This document shows positions 1 through 9,477 of a stretch of 64,000 nucleotides of DNA, in pieces. The DNA lies in the NCBI GenBank assembly GCA_036504855.1, contig DASXUL010000181.1, positions 1-64,000 on the forward strand. Reading direction: 5' to 3'. The notes under the pieces were generated by a model. It made no database searches. It saw only the letters and a program-made list of their open reading frames with translations, and was not told where the DNA came from. Source of the DNA: DASXUL01 sp036504855 (GTDB lineage: Bacteria; Armatimonadota; DTGP01; JAKQQT01). Position 1 is the first letter of the stretch; each line of letters opens with the position of its first letter. The translations under genes were made by a program, and so were the position numbers.

Positions 1-12
1 GGCAGATTTGCA

Positions 13-130
13 CGGTAGCGCTGACGTCCCGCCGGCATGGCCGCGAAGCGGCCATTAGTGTCCGCCCTTCGCACGGATGCCGGCGGGCCGCCGGCGCTAC
101 CGTGGCGAAAACCAACTATCGACACCGAAC
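13..130. repeat. Dispersed palindromic element R1, copy 1
   Basis: The arms CGGTAGCGC (13-21) and GCGCTACCG (94-102) are exact reverse complements. Inside them CCCGCCGGCAT (28-38) pairs with ATGCCGGCGGG (77-87). The loop holds a further perfect hairpin, GGCCGC-GAA-GCGGCC (39-53). The right flank (83-114, through the GGCGAAAACC motif) recurs at 6313-6344 and, more diverged, at 10113-10150. It lies just downstream of the first gene's stop. No ORF is contained. It is a REP/MITE-like intergenic element with no known name. Confidence 0.6.
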
Positions 131-159
131 GCCGACATAGCCATCACTAGAACCGAGCG

Positions 160-2841
160 TCACCTGTTGGGTCCCCCAGAATTGGGGGGAAGGAGGGGCC
201 GGACAACCCATTTCAGCGTTTCGGCGATCTCCTTGGGGGCGGTGCGGAAGTCGTAGAGCACGGCCTGGAGGTTGCGGGTCGGAAGCTCTCCGTGGCTGGC
301 TCTGAAGGCGTAGGAGAGGCCGGCATCCATGGGCCAGGGGTCGGCGCTGTCGTCTGGATCGTGGGCGCCGGAGGGCCACACGGGCAGCAACAGGCCGGCG
401 GCCTTATCGTCGGCGGGGCGCGTGCTGATGACGGCGTCCGCCGATGCGGGCGTGGGGAGGGCCGGCCAGTAGCGCACGAAATCGGCGGTCTCGGAGTCGT
501 TGATGAGGAACACCTTCCAGTCCGGCCGGGCCGCTTTGGCGGCGCGGATCAGGGCGTCCGCCAGCAGATAGCCGGCGTCCGTGCGGTCGTCGTTGACCGG
601 CGCGGCGGTCCAGCTATCCTGGGCGGTCCGCCGCCCCAGCGGTTTTGGCGTGAAGACGGAGGAGGGGTTCGATTCGTTCCCGTTCTGGTCGGCGCTGTCC
701 AGGCCGCGGCGGCGGATCCATTGGAGGCGATCCGGCATCGCGAACCCGAGGGCCGGCGGCTGGAGGCTGGCGGAATAAGGCGCCGGTTGCACGGGCCGCC
801 ACGCCGCGAAGGCGATGCCGTCGATGCCTTTCCGCTTCGCCGCCTCCGCCACGAGCGCATGCAGCCGGGCCGACACGGCGGGCTCCCCGGCGCGCACGGC
901 GTTTGCGCTCAGCAGGCCGTTCCACACGGGGTTCCGGGCTGGGAAGGCCTTCAGCCAGTCCAGGCGCGGCCGGCCCAGGGCGTCGACGTCCAACCAGTCG
1001 CGATGGTCCTTCATCCAGTGGGCGCCGGCGGCGGTCTGCCATGCCAGCGTGTCAACGGCGCCGATCACCCGTATCCCCTCCGCCTGCATGGCCTTCACCG
1101 CGGCGGCGAGGCCGTCCTCATCCTTCAGCGCCGGGTCCTTCGGGAACGCCTTGCCGCTGTAGCTCGAATACCCGTTGGAGAGCAGCGGGTAGAACAGCGT
1201 GTTGAAGCCGGCGCGCTTCATTTCGCGGGCCAGCGACGCCATGCGCCCGGGCGATAAGGCCGGGACGAAAACGCCGCGCATCGGAGCGTCCCAGGCGATG
1301 GGCTTCTGATCCCGCAACGACGCGGGCACGGGCGGTTTCTCGCCCTGGCGCAGCCGGGCCTTGGTCGCTTCCACCGGCAGGTTGGCGCCGTCCACGCTCC
1401 CGTAGCTCCAGGAGTAGGGGGCCTGCACCCAGCCGGCCCCGGGCAACCGTAGGCTCAGCATCACGTCCGCATGCACCGTCAGGCGTCCCTTCCGGCGCGC
1501 GTCTTCCTCCTCAACCGGGCCGCGAACCATCGCCATCCGCTCCAGCATCGCGCTCTGCTGGGCCGGGGTCAGCTCCTCGAAAGGGATGCCTTCCGTGTAT
1601 TTCCACTGGCCGTCCAGGCCCGGAATCAGTCGGGCTCGCTGATCGTCGGTGGGGGAGAGCGCGTCGCTGGGGTCGAACGGAAGCGCGTTGGCGAGGGCCA
1701 GCCACGCGTCGATGTGCCATGACTTGTCCCGGTAGCGGGCCATTTGCCGCCGCAGCGCGTCCGTTTGCTCGCGCACGCGCTGGCGGATGGCCTCCAGCGG
1801 CTCGCGGTCCCACGCCAGGATGTAGGCGGTTCCCACGCGCCGCCACGCCGCCGTGAGGGCGAGGCGCAGGCCCTCCAAAACGTCGGCGCACGGCATCGAC
1901 GGCGCGCCGATGAAGACGGGCAGGTCCTGGTACGGCGCCGAAACGGTCAGATCCAGCCCGGTCACCGTCTCCAATCGTTTCACGACGTCGGCCACGGTCA
2001 GGACGCCGCTCACGCCGATGGGTTGATGGTACTGCTCGGCCGGCAGGTCGCTGGGCTTCAGGGCGTTGGGCGCTTCCACGGTGATCGGCATGCCGTTCTC
2101 GTCGCGGCTCGCCGGACGCGTTGCGTCCGATTCGGCGAGGCGGGGGCCGGAGCCGGCGAACCGGGACGGCGTCATCCCGACGAAGGTTGCTGTGTATTGA
2201 TCCTGCGGGACCAGCACGCCCTTGTTGGACAGGTAGGCCCGCAGCCGGACCTGCCGGAGGTCCACCGGCTCGGAGATCTCGAGGATCGTCTTGGGGGCCA
2301 TGCCCTTCTCCGCGCCGGGCTCCACCACGCGGAGCGGCGGCTGGAGCGCGGCGGCCATGGCGTTCGCGGCCTCCTCGGAGAGGGTGGCCGCCGAAATGCC
2401 CTCCGGAGCGCCGAGCCCCCGCGCCTGAGCCGGGGTGAGGCAGCTCAGCAGCGCGTCAACGGCCAGCCCGCGCGGCGCCGCGTCCGCGAGGTTGAGGCGC
2501 GAGAGGTCCGGGTTCAGGGCCTCCCGCGTTTGTGGCGCGATGACCCAGGTGCGCTTGTGGACGAGGAAGGGGATCAGCGTTGGCCCGCTGGCGCTCGCCG
2601 CCGCCGAGATGTCTTGCAGCCGCTCGAGGAGTTCCTGGCCTTCGCGGGGTGGGGGCGCCTCCAACGCGGCTGCGTCGCCGTGGTAGCTCACGCTGACCAC
2701 GGGCCGCCCGGACATGGTCCGCTCCAACAGCCCCACCAGGCCGGCGCGAGGGGGCGGCGCCGGCTTGAGGGCGGGGGCGGCGAGCGCGGCGTGTCCGGTG
2801 AGGAGCGCCGCGAGTGCGAGCGTTGTTCGGCAGCGTTTCAT
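160..2841 (-). CDS. Secreted GHL10-type glycosidase-like protein with STN-like segment
   Basis: This 893-residue predicted secreted protein has a signal peptide (MKRCRTTLALAALLTGHA). The C-terminal part, from about residue 521, resembles the glycosyl-hydrolase-like 10 (GHL10/DUF187) TIM barrel: RGVFVPALSPGRM, then a moves-toward-the-fact fold pattern with GFNTLFYPLL and GIRVIGAVDTLAW. A segment at about 269-347 (DVVKRLETVTGLDLTV onward) looks like the STN domain found in secretins and TonB receptors. The role is probably in polysaccharide handling outside the cytoplasm, but the substrate is unknown. I chose the ATG at 2841 because AAAGGA sits 10 bases upstream and the signal peptide begins there; an upstream in-frame ATG at 2925 would bury it. 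It is divergent from the sugar transporter operon. Confidence 0.72.
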   Translation of the reverse strand: MKRCRTTLALAALLTGHAALAAPALKPAPPPRAGLVGLLERTMSGRPVVSVSYHGDAAALEAPPPREGQELLERLQDISAAASASGPTLIPFLVHKRTWVIAPQTREALNPDLSRLNLADAAPRGLAVDALLSCLTPAQARGLGAPEGISAATLSEEAANAMAAALQPPLRVVEPGAEKGMAPKTILEISEPVDLRQVRLRAYLSNKGVLVPQDQYTATFVGMTPSRFAGSGPRLAESDATRPASRDENGMPITVEAPNALKPSDLPAEQYHQPIGVSGVLTVADVVKRLETVTGLDLTVSAPYQDLPVFIGAPSMPCADVLEGLRLALTAAWRRVGTAYILAWDREPLEAIRQRVREQTDALRRQMARYRDKSWHIDAWLALANALPFDPSDALSPTDDQRARLIPGLDGQWKYTEGIPFEELTPAQQSAMLERMAMVRGPVEEEDARRKGRLTVHADVMLSLRLPGAGWVQAPYSWSYGSVDGANLPVEATKARLRQGEKPPVPASLRDQKPIAWDAPMRGVFVPALSPGRMASLAREMKRAGFNTLFYPLLSNGYSSYSGKAFPKDPALKDEDGLAAAVKAMQAEGIRVIGAVDTLAWQTAAGAHWMKDHRDWLDVDALGRPRLDWLKAFPARNPVWNGLLSANAVRAGEPAVSARLHALVAEAAKRKGIDGIAFAAWRPVQPAPYSASLQPPALGFAMPDRLQWIRRRGLDSADQNGNESNPSSVFTPKPLGRRTAQDSWTAAPVNDDRTDAGYLLADALIRAAKAARPDWKVFLINDSETADFVRYWPALPTPASADAVISTRPADDKAAGLLLPVWPSGAHDPDDSADPWPMDAGLSYAFRASHGELPTRNLQAVLYDFRTAPKEIAETLKWVVRPLLPPNSGGPNR

Positions 2842-3036
2842 CGATGCGGAGTCCTTTCGGAATATCGATCGGGCGATCCCAGGGCCATGCCAAACGGTCC
2901 AGCTTTCGGAACAGAGTATCGCCAAACGCCTCGGCCGATTGCCAGCCGAACGGAGGGCCTGAGGGCGGATAGCGGACCATATCCGTATAGGCGCGCCCCC
3001 ATCCTCAGTGCTCGGTTCACGACGTTTGGTCGTGCC

Positions 3037-3042
3037 TATAAT
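3037..3042 (+). promoter_or_regulatory. Candidate -10 box of the sugar transporter operon
   Basis: A perfect TATAAT lies 20 bases before the chosen ATG at 3062, unusual in such GC-rich DNA. No convincing -35 is present at 16-18 bases. If used, the leader would be only about 13 bases and would contain the GGAGG ribosome site. The call is tentative. Confidence 0.3.
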
Positions 3043-3061
3043 GTCGGGGAGGCGGCGCTCT

Positions 3062-5407
3062 ATGCGGTGGTTGCGATTCTTGCTTTGCGTGTTGCTGCTG
3101 GCCGGCGCGCGCTCCTTTGCGGCGGAGCCGGTTCGCCTGCGCTTTCAGTACTGGGGCGACATCTATTCCATCCCCATCTTCGAGGGCATCGTGGCGCGGT
3201 TCAACGCCGCCCATCCCGGTACCGAGGTGGTCCTTCAGCGCGTCAATGGCCGTTACGAGCAGAAGCTCCTCGTGCAAGTGGCGGGGCGCAACGCGCCGGA
3301 CGTGGTCTGTGTGGAAGTCACCGGATTCGTGCCGCTGGCCGAGAAGGACGTGCTTCTCCCCCTGAATGACTACGTGCGCAACACCCCGGACTTCGACCTG
3401 AAGGGCTACTTCCCCGAAGTGGTGCGCCGGTTCACCCGCAACGGCAAGCTCTACGCCCTCCCGCGCGACACCTCCCCCACCAGCGTTGTCTACTACAACA
3501 AACGCCTCTTCGACGAAGCCCATATCCCGTATCCCACCAACGACTGGTCGTGGTCGCCCGACCCCGACCGTGTGCGCAAGACCGGGATGGACCCGAACAA
3601 GGACTTCCTCACGATCTGCCGCAAGCTCACCCGCTACGGCTCCGATGGCCGTATCGCCGTGTGGGGGTTTGACGGCGGATGGGACCAGTTCGTCTATGGC
3701 AACGGCGGCCGCCTCGTGGACAACGTGGACCACCCGAAGCGCATCACCATGAACGACCCCCGCGTGGTGGATGCCATCCAGTTCCGCGCGGACCTGGGCG
3801 GCAAGTACCGCGTGGCCCCCACCTCGCTGGAACTCGACACCTCCAACGCCAGCACCTACGACCTGTTCATGCAGGGCCGCATCGCCCTGCGCGCCAGCGG
3901 CATCCCGGACTCCACCGGCTTCCGCACCATCACGGATTTCGATTGGGACGTGGTGCAGTTCCCGAAGGGCCCCACCGGGCTGCGCGGCTGGCCCACCGGC
4001 GGCACCGGGTTCGGCATCACGCGCCAGTGCGCCCACCCGGACGCGGCGTGGGAGTTCATCCGCTACATCGGCGGAACGCCGGGACTCACCGCGCTGGCCC
4101 GCGCCGGGCGCAGCATGCCCGCCCTCAAGTCGGTGGCCAATTCGCCGGCCTGGCTGGACGATCAGCTTCCGCGCAACAAGGCCACGGTGGTCAACAATGC
4201 CACCGCGCAGGCCGTCTACTCGCCGTTCACCACCGCGTGGCCCCAGTGCCTCAACGATTTCAACTCGGAACTGGACCGCGTGTGGCTGGGCCAGCAGACG
4301 GCGCGGCAGGCCATAAACACGGCTATGCCCGTGGCGCAGAAGCACCTGGACCAGTTCTTGAACCAGCCAAACTACCCGAAGCTGCCCTGGCCGGCCGCCT
4401 TTGGGGCCGTATTCGCGTTGGTGGCGGCCCTGGTGGGGCTGGTGGCGTTCCAGGCGAAGCGGGAACTGGGTCCACACCCCACGCGGGCGCAGTTGCGCGA
4501 AACGCGGGCCGGCTACCTGGCCATCGCGCCCTGGATCATCGGCTTCCTCGTGTTCACGGCCGGGCCGCTGGCGGTTTCGGTGGTGATGGCGTTCTGCCGG
4601 TGGGACCTCATTTCGCCGGCGCGCTGGGCCGGGCTGGACAACTTCCGCCAGATCTTCCACGATGACCCGCTGTTCCCGGCCTCGCTCTGGAACACGCTGG
4701 TTTACACGGCGTTCTCCGTGCCGTTGCACATCATCGGGGGGCTGGCGTTGGCGTTGCTGTTGAACACGGGGCTGAAGGGGATGCGCGCCTTCCGCACCAT
4801 CTATTACCTGCCGGCCGTAACCAGCGCGGTGGCCGCCTCGGTGCTCTGGAAGTGGATCTTCAACCCGGATTACGGCCTGCTGAACCTCGCCATGCAGCGG
4901 CTGCACCTGGGCGGCCTGATGCGCTGGATGCACCTGGTGGACCCGCGAACCGGCGGGGTGATGTGGCTAACGGACGAGCGGCTGGCGAAGCCGGCGCTCA
5001 TCATCATGAGCATGTGGGGCATCGGGGGCGGGATGATCATCTACCTCGCGGGCTTGCAGGGCATCCCGCGCAGCCTCTACGAGGCGGCGGAGATGGACGG
5101 CGCCTCGGCCCTCTCGCGCTTCCGAAACGTTACGTTGCCCATGCTCACGCCCACCATCTTCTTCAGCGCGGTGATGGGCCTCATCGGCAGTTTCCAGGTA
5201 TTCACGCAGGCGCTGGTGATGACGGACGGCGGCCCCCACAACGCCACGCTGTTCTACGTGCTCTACCTGTATCGCGCGGCGTTCGTGGACCTGCGCATGG
5301 GCTACGCCAGCGCGTTGGCCTGGATCCTGTTCGCCATCATCATGGCGGTGACCGTGGCGCAGTTCCGGTTCAGCCGGTGGGTGTACTACGAAGGAGGGGG
5401 CCGATGA
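3062..5407 (+). CDS. Fused sugar-binding protein / ABC transporter permease (MalE-MalF type)
   Basis: Two normally separate ABC subunits are joined in one 781-residue chain. Residues 1-22 are a signal sequence (MRWLRFLLCVLLLAGARSFA) without a lipobox cysteine. About 23-436 form a family 1 extracellular sugar-binding domain (FQYWGDIYSIPIFEGIVARF; GWPTGGTGFGI). A membrane helix at about 444-464 tethers it to a MalF-like permease with the EAA loop EAAEMDGASALSRF near residue 675. The start at 3062 follows GGGGAGG by 9 bases; an ATG at 3041 is possible. The stop overlaps the next gene's start (ATGA). No ATPase gene is nearby, so a shared MsmX-like ATPase elsewhere is likely. The substrate is presumably an oligosaccharide released by the neighbouring hydrolases. 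Confidence 0.88.
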   Translation: MRWLRFLLCVLLLAGARSFAAEPVRLRFQYWGDIYSIPIFEGIVARFNAAHPGTEVVLQRVNGRYEQKLLVQVAGRNAPDVVCVEVTGFVPLAEKDVLLPLNDYVRNTPDFDLKGYFPEVVRRFTRNGKLYALPRDTSPTSVVYYNKRLFDEAHIPYPTNDWSWSPDPDRVRKTGMDPNKDFLTICRKLTRYGSDGRIAVWGFDGGWDQFVYGNGGRLVDNVDHPKRITMNDPRVVDAIQFRADLGGKYRVAPTSLELDTSNASTYDLFMQGRIALRASGIPDSTGFRTITDFDWDVVQFPKGPTGLRGWPTGGTGFGITRQCAHPDAAWEFIRYIGGTPGLTALARAGRSMPALKSVANSPAWLDDQLPRNKATVVNNATAQAVYSPFTTAWPQCLNDFNSELDRVWLGQQTARQAINTAMPVAQKHLDQFLNQPNYPKLPWPAAFGAVFALVAALVGLVAFQAKRELGPHPTRAQLRETRAGYLAIAPWIIGFLVFTAGPLAVSVVMAFCRWDLISPARWAGLDNFRQIFHDDPLFPASLWNTLVYTAFSVPLHIIGGLALALLLNTGLKGMRAFRTIYYLPAVTSAVAASVLWKWIFNPDYGLLNLAMQRLHLGGLMRWMHLVDPRTGGVMWLTDERLAKPALIIMSMWGIGGGMIIYLAGLQGIPRSLYEAAEMDGASALSRFRNVTLPMLTPTIFFSAVMGLIGSFQVFTQALVMTDGGPHNATLFYVLYLYRAAFVDLRMGYASALAWILFAIIMAVTVAQFRFSRWVYYEGGGR

Positions 5408-6243
5408 GCGCCGGAGCGCGGGCGGCCCTGCGGGCCGTGGGGCTATACGCTCTGATGCTGGCCGGCGCCGCGGTGTTCGCGCTGCCGTTCGTGTGGATGT
5501 TCAGCACGTCGCTGAAGACGGACCTGCTGTCACGGCAGTTTCCGCCCGTGTGGATTCCGGCGCATCCGCGCTGGGCGAACTACACCGAAGCGTGGAACCT
5601 CGTGCCGTTTGGGCATTACGCGCTGAACACGTTGCGCATCAGCGTGCTGTCCACCTTCGGCGGCACGCTCAGCGCGGCGATGGTGGCGTTCGGATTCGCG
5701 CGCATTCGGTTCGCCGGGCGCGACACGGCCTTCATGCTGTTGCTCTCGACGATGATGCTGCCCGGCGTGGTGACGATGGCGCCGGGCTACATCCTGATGC
5801 GCGAACTGGGCTGGATCGATACCTACATGCCGCTCATCGTGCCGGCCTATTTCGGCGGCGGGGCCTTCGCCATATTCCTGCTGCGCCAGTTCTTCATGAC
5901 CATCCCGGTGGAGCTGGACGAGGCGGCGAAGATGGACGGCGCCACCTTCCCGCAGATCTTCTACCGCGTGATCCTGCCGCTCTCGAAGCCCGCCACCACC
6001 ACGATCGCCCTGTTCGCCTTCATGGGCAGCTACAAGGACTTCATGGGCCCGCTGATCTACCTGAACACGGACTCGAAGCACACCCTGGAGTTGGGCCTGC
6101 AATCGTTCAGCACGCTCCACGGCACGCACTACAACTTCATGATGGCCGCCGCCCTGATCGTGAGCATCCCCGTGATCCTCATCTTCTCCGCCGGCCAGCG
6201 CTACTTCATCGAAGGCATCACGCTGACCGGCATCAAAGGCTGA
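5404..6243 (+). CDS. Carbohydrate ABC transporter permease, MalG type
   Basis: This is the second membrane subunit of the importer, 279 residues. About six hydrophobic segments are visible, starting with GLYALMLAGAAVFALPFVWM. The cytoplasmic EAA loop reads DEAAKMDGATFPQIFYRVILP, as in the MalG/UgpE family. The length matches the family norm. It is translationally coupled to the fused binding protein/permease by an ATGA overlap, so one transcript should yield the binding domain and both permease halves. No ATP-binding subunit follows; the next 478 bases hold no credible gene. Confidence 0.9.
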   Translation: MSAGARAALRAVGLYALMLAGAAVFALPFVWMFSTSLKTDLLSRQFPPVWIPAHPRWANYTEAWNLVPFGHYALNTLRISVLSTFGGTLSAAMVAFGFARIRFAGRDTAFMLLLSTMMLPGVVTMAPGYILMRELGWIDTYMPLIVPAYFGGGAFAIFLLRQFFMTIPVELDEAAKMDGATFPQIFYRVILPLSKPATTTIALFAFMGSYKDFMGPLIYLNTDSKHTLELGLQSFSTLHGTHYNFMMAAALIVSIPVILIFSAGQRYFIEGITLTGIKG

Positions 6244-6721
6244 AGACAGCGATCGGTGAAACACGGCGGATTCGCCAAGTGGCGTCGGCGGCCCGCCGGC
6301 ATCCGGCCGAAGGGCGGGCCGCCTGCGCTACCGCGGCGAAAACCGAATGTCCGCTTCACCTCTGGTGTCCCCTTCCGGCGTCATTCTACGACGCCCGTAA
6401 GGACCCCATTATCGTGCCAGCCGAGGGGTTCACATCAAGCCATTGGAATGCCCCGCCGGCCTGGGTTCGGTGATCTGTTCCAGTACGCCGTCCAGCGGGA
6501 TACCATCTTCTCGGCAGGCCACGGGTGTTCCTCTTTTCAGCGTCTCATCAACCGAAAGGTTACACCCGGACCTGCCTCGTCTGTTAGCAAGAAACCAACA
6601 AGTTCAATCCGCGGATTCAGTGTTACACTCCTCCAGCCTGTCCTTTCCCATCGGCGGGCTTGGCGGGAATACCGCAAGCGTGTCTCGGATGCCGATGCTT
6701 ACCCTGCAGTGGCCGGGAACG
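6244..6721. other. Intergenic region with R1 repeat copy and a possible gene relic
   Basis: No credible gene is seen in this 478-base gap. The first 110 bases hold R1 copy 2. On the minus strand at about 6440-6600 one frame reads LSVDETLKRGTPVACREDG and then IPLDGVLEQIT before a stop, which looks like a scrap of a secreted STN-like domain. There is no start codon or ribosome site for it. Forward-strand ORFs here show no family resemblance. Confidence 0.4.
6281..6350. repeat. Dispersed palindromic element R1, copy 2
   Basis: GGCGGCCCGCC (6287-6297) is the exact reverse complement of GGCGGGCCGCC (6313-6323), and a small GCCGG-cat-CCGGC hairpin lies between them. The right part (6313-6344) matches copy 1 at 83-114 almost base for base through GCGCTACCG and GGCGAAAACC. 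It sits just after the transporter operon, where it may also act in transcription termination. Confidence 0.6.
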
Positions 6722-9181
6722 CTACCGCGTCTGGTCCGCCGTCCAAGCGAACTCGCCCGTGAGCACGCTCCAATCATTGCCGAAGAGGCCGGCGGCAACC
6801 ACGCCTTGGCCGACGGAAGCTACCAGAACGTCTGGGAACCCGGTTAGGGGCAGCAGGTAGCCCATGCCGTCGGCGAGCGCGCGGCCGGCCCGGCCGGTGG
6901 GCGCCACCACGGCCACGCAGGCGATCGCGCTATCCGCGCGAGGGCGGATAAAGGTGCAGGCGAGGTCGTCGCCACGGACCCACCGGCCGCCGATGGACAC
7001 TCCGTCCCGCGTCACCTGGACGGGGCTATCCGCAAGGAGGCCCTTCCACGCGGCATTCGATTCCGCATTGCCGTAGAGCACGACGCCGCGATCGCGGTAG
7101 GAAGCGGCCCGGTAGGCCGTGTCCGGCACGACATCCATCGTGCCGTTGCCGTATACCCAGAACGTCTCCGCATCGTACCTCGCTTTGGCATACGCCCAGG
7201 CGTTCTCCTCCGCCTTGCCAGTCGTGCCGTAGACGAGGACCGTCCGGCGCCGGATGGCTTCGCGGAACGGGCCATTGCGGCGCGGATTCTTCTGTGTGGC
7301 GGGAAGCGGGGCCGCCACACGCCAGTGGCCTTGCTCTCGCGCGAGGCGCAGTACGCCGCCAACCGGCCATTTGGCCCCGAACGTTTCGCCGTCCAGGCCC
7401 AGGCGTACCGCTCCACCCGGCGACAGCATGCGTAAGTCCAGCGCCAGGCGAGCCACATTGGCTGTGGTTCCGATGACGCGCCGCTGGCCCGGATCGACCT
7501 GTAGGTCCACCGCCGACAAGAGCAGGAGGCGTTCCTGCTGCTCAATGGTGACCCAATGGCAGGAAGCAGAGACGCTGGGGTTCACCGTGGCAAACCGGAC
7601 CTGACGCACGGCGTCATCCGTGGGCAGCGTGTGGCGCGCCAGGAAGTCGAAGAGAGGCGGCCAGTCCATGCATTCGGCGCCGGGCTCGTCGGATGAATCC
7701 CACCAGTGCCCGACTCCTTTCTGCTCGTGGATCCGGAAATCCTTGTGGAAACCGCCCAGCAGATTGGCCATGTGGCGCGCCTCATCTACGGAAATGGTCT
7801 CGTCGGCGTCGCCGTGGAGGATGTAGACCCCTTCGTCCGCGTAGTTCGAGGCGAGGGATTTGATGTCCATCGTGTTGTTGGGTCGCCGGGTAATGCCGTC
7901 CACGCCGGCGCCGCCTGCGAACTTCGCGGCGTCGAAATCGCTCCCGTAGCCGGAACAGGGGCCGATGGCGGCGAAGAGGCCTGGGTACAGCACGCCGATC
8001 AGCCACGTCCCGTGCCCGCCCATGGAGTGGCCGGTGAGGTAGATGCGTCGCGGATCCGGCTTCAACTCCTGCTTGCCCTGGGCCAATACCTCCAGGGCGT
8101 CCATGCGCCCCCAATCCTCCCAGCGATAGCCAATGGGGCGCCGGTTTGTCGGCGCAACGATCGAGGCCCACGTTTTGCCGTGATAGGCGTCCGCGGCGCT
8201 GGTGGCCAAGCCCCCCGCGCCATGGAGGCTCAGCACGAGCGCGCGCCCTCCAGGCGATCCGGCGGGGGGTTGGACCGGGTTCACCGCGTAGTACTGCACG
8301 GAGCCGTCGAGGTCGCTTACGAACGTTCGCTTGTAGGTTTCGGCGGGACGCCGCACCCTCAGCCGGACCGCCCCCTTTGCGAGGAGCATGCCCCGGCGAA
8401 GCAGGCGCAATCTCACCCCCACCTCCCCTGCTCGCGCCGGCGCCGGGGCGACGATGGCGAAAGCGACCTTCCGAACCGAGAGGGGGCCAACCGCCGGCAC
8501 GTTCATACGGCGCACCGCCGCTCCCGCGACGGTGGACTCGATAGTGAGGCCCGTGAGGGTCTCTTCCGTGGCGTTGATGAGCACCAGAGCGCCACGCGTT
8601 CGGGCCGGCTCTCCGATGCGCAGATCGGGCAACGTGGCGTCGGCCGCGTCGAGCATCACCGACGGAGCGCAGGGTTTCACGGTGCATCGCAGGAAACCGC
8701 GCTCCGAGCGGAGGAACAGATCGTTCCGTCCCGGATGCAGCAGCACTGGAAGGCGCACGAAACCGTCCTTGTAGGGATCTCCTATGCGCGGCTCGCCGTT
8801 CACGAAAGCCATCGCATGTGCGGAGGCGCTGAGGATGGCGATCGTGCGCGCTGACGACGTCACCGATGTGTAGGCGTAGCCGTCACGCAACGTGTCGCTG
8901 GTGTACCAGCCATCCGCCGAGATCGTCAGCGGTTCCCACTGGGCGGTTTTCCCCTCGGAGAGGACCAGCGTATCGCCGGCGGCCGGGTGGTATCCGGGCT
9001 GACGCAGGATCCTCTCCCGCACGGCGTCCCACGGAGCGAGCGGGCCGTGGATCGACTCGACGGCGCCGACGGACAGGAGTGGCCCGGCCTGGAGGCGGGC
9101 GGAGGCAACGGATCCGGATCTGGCTGGCGAGAGGGAGAGCACGGCCAGAGGGATGGCGAGAAGCAGTGAATGCGTTGACAT
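6722..9181 (-). CDS. Secreted alpha/beta-hydrolase (prolyl oligopeptidase / PHB depolymerase-like esterase)
   Basis: This is an 819-residue exported hydrolase. The signal peptide is MSTHSLLLAIPLAVLSLSPA. The middle carries the nucleophile elbow GHSMGGHGTW with Ser386, preceded by ALVLSLHGAGG (oxyanion strand) and followed by YILHGDADETI and KGVGHWWDSSD, which supply the expected acid and histidine. This is the architecture of secreted S9-like and polyhydroxybutyrate-depolymerase-like esterases. The flanking N-terminal (about 250 residues) and C-terminal (about 270) parts look like beta-rich accessory domains. The ATG at 9181 follows AAGGAT; an upstream in-frame start at 9265 would precede the signal peptide. 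The likely substrate is an acylated polysaccharide or a peptide; the sequence does not decide. Confidence 0.75.
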   Translation of the reverse strand: MSTHSLLLAIPLAVLSLSPARSGSVASARLQAGPLLSVGAVESIHGPLAPWDAVRERILRQPGYHPAAGDTLVLSEGKTAQWEPLTISADGWYTSDTLRDGYAYTSVTSSARTIAILSASAHAMAFVNGEPRIGDPYKDGFVRLPVLLHPGRNDLFLRSERGFLRCTVKPCAPSVMLDAADATLPDLRIGEPARTRGALVLINATEETLTGLTIESTVAGAAVRRMNVPAVGPLSVRKVAFAIVAPAPARAGEVGVRLRLLRRGMLLAKGAVRLRVRRPAETYKRTFVSDLDGSVQYYAVNPVQPPAGSPGGRALVLSLHGAGGLATSAADAYHGKTWASIVAPTNRRPIGYRWEDWGRMDALEVLAQGKQELKPDPRRIYLTGHSMGGHGTWLIGVLYPGLFAAIGPCSGYGSDFDAAKFAGGAGVDGITRRPNNTMDIKSLASNYADEGVYILHGDADETISVDEARHMANLLGGFHKDFRIHEQKGVGHWWDSSDEPGAECMDWPPLFDFLARHTLPTDDAVRQVRFATVNPSVSASCHWVTIEQQERLLLLSAVDLQVDPGQRRVIGTTANVARLALDLRMLSPGGAVRLGLDGETFGAKWPVGGVLRLAREQGHWRVAAPLPATQKNPRRNGPFREAIRRRTVLVYGTTGKAEENAWAYAKARYDAETFWVYGNGTMDVVPDTAYRAASYRDRGVVLYGNAESNAAWKGLLADSPVQVTRDGVSIGGRWVRGDDLACTFIRPRADSAIACVAVVAPTGRAGRALADGMGYLLPLTGFPDVLVASVGQGVVAAGLFGNDWSVLTGEFAWTADQTR

Positions 9182-9477
9182 AGCGAAGCAGATCCTTATT
9201 GGCGTATTTGGTTCACAGGGAGTGCGTCGTGACGAAGATACGGGCGTGGCGGGCGCCACCGCCATACCTGATATAGTGTGGTCGGCCGGTTCTGCTAAGC
9301 CGAACGCGTCTGCATGGGCGCGTGGCTGTGAAACGGCACTGGAAGGGCTCTACGATGCGCCTGCCGTACCCCCCGCCAGCAGCTCCTCGGAAACGACGGG
9401 CTGGCGGCGGTTACCGGATGCCGGTCTGGGCTGAGCACTCTCGCCACCCGAACGGAATGCGCCGCGCGCAAGAGCGA
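9182..9477. other. Intergenic region, nothing identified
   Basis: These 296 bases lie between the hydrolase start and an oxidoreductase remnant. Short open frames exist in both directions but show no family resemblance, no ribosome sites and proline/arginine-rich compositions typical of unread GC-rich frames. It presumably holds the promoter of the hydrolase gene. Confidence 0.4.

Noticed and set aside
1744..3369. 541-codon plus-strand open frame across the first intergenic region
   Set aside because: Most of it lies opposite the GHL10 gene and the rest overlaps the transporter start in another frame; composition is typical of an unread GC-rich frame.
3017..4933. Long minus-strand open frame opposite the fused transporter gene
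   Set aside because: It is the antisense shadow of a well-supported gene; its product is His/Arg-rich with no family resemblance or ribosome site.
6256..6762. 168-codon plus-strand frame after the transporter operon
   Set aside because: It begins in repeat R1, has no ribosome site and no recognisable block.
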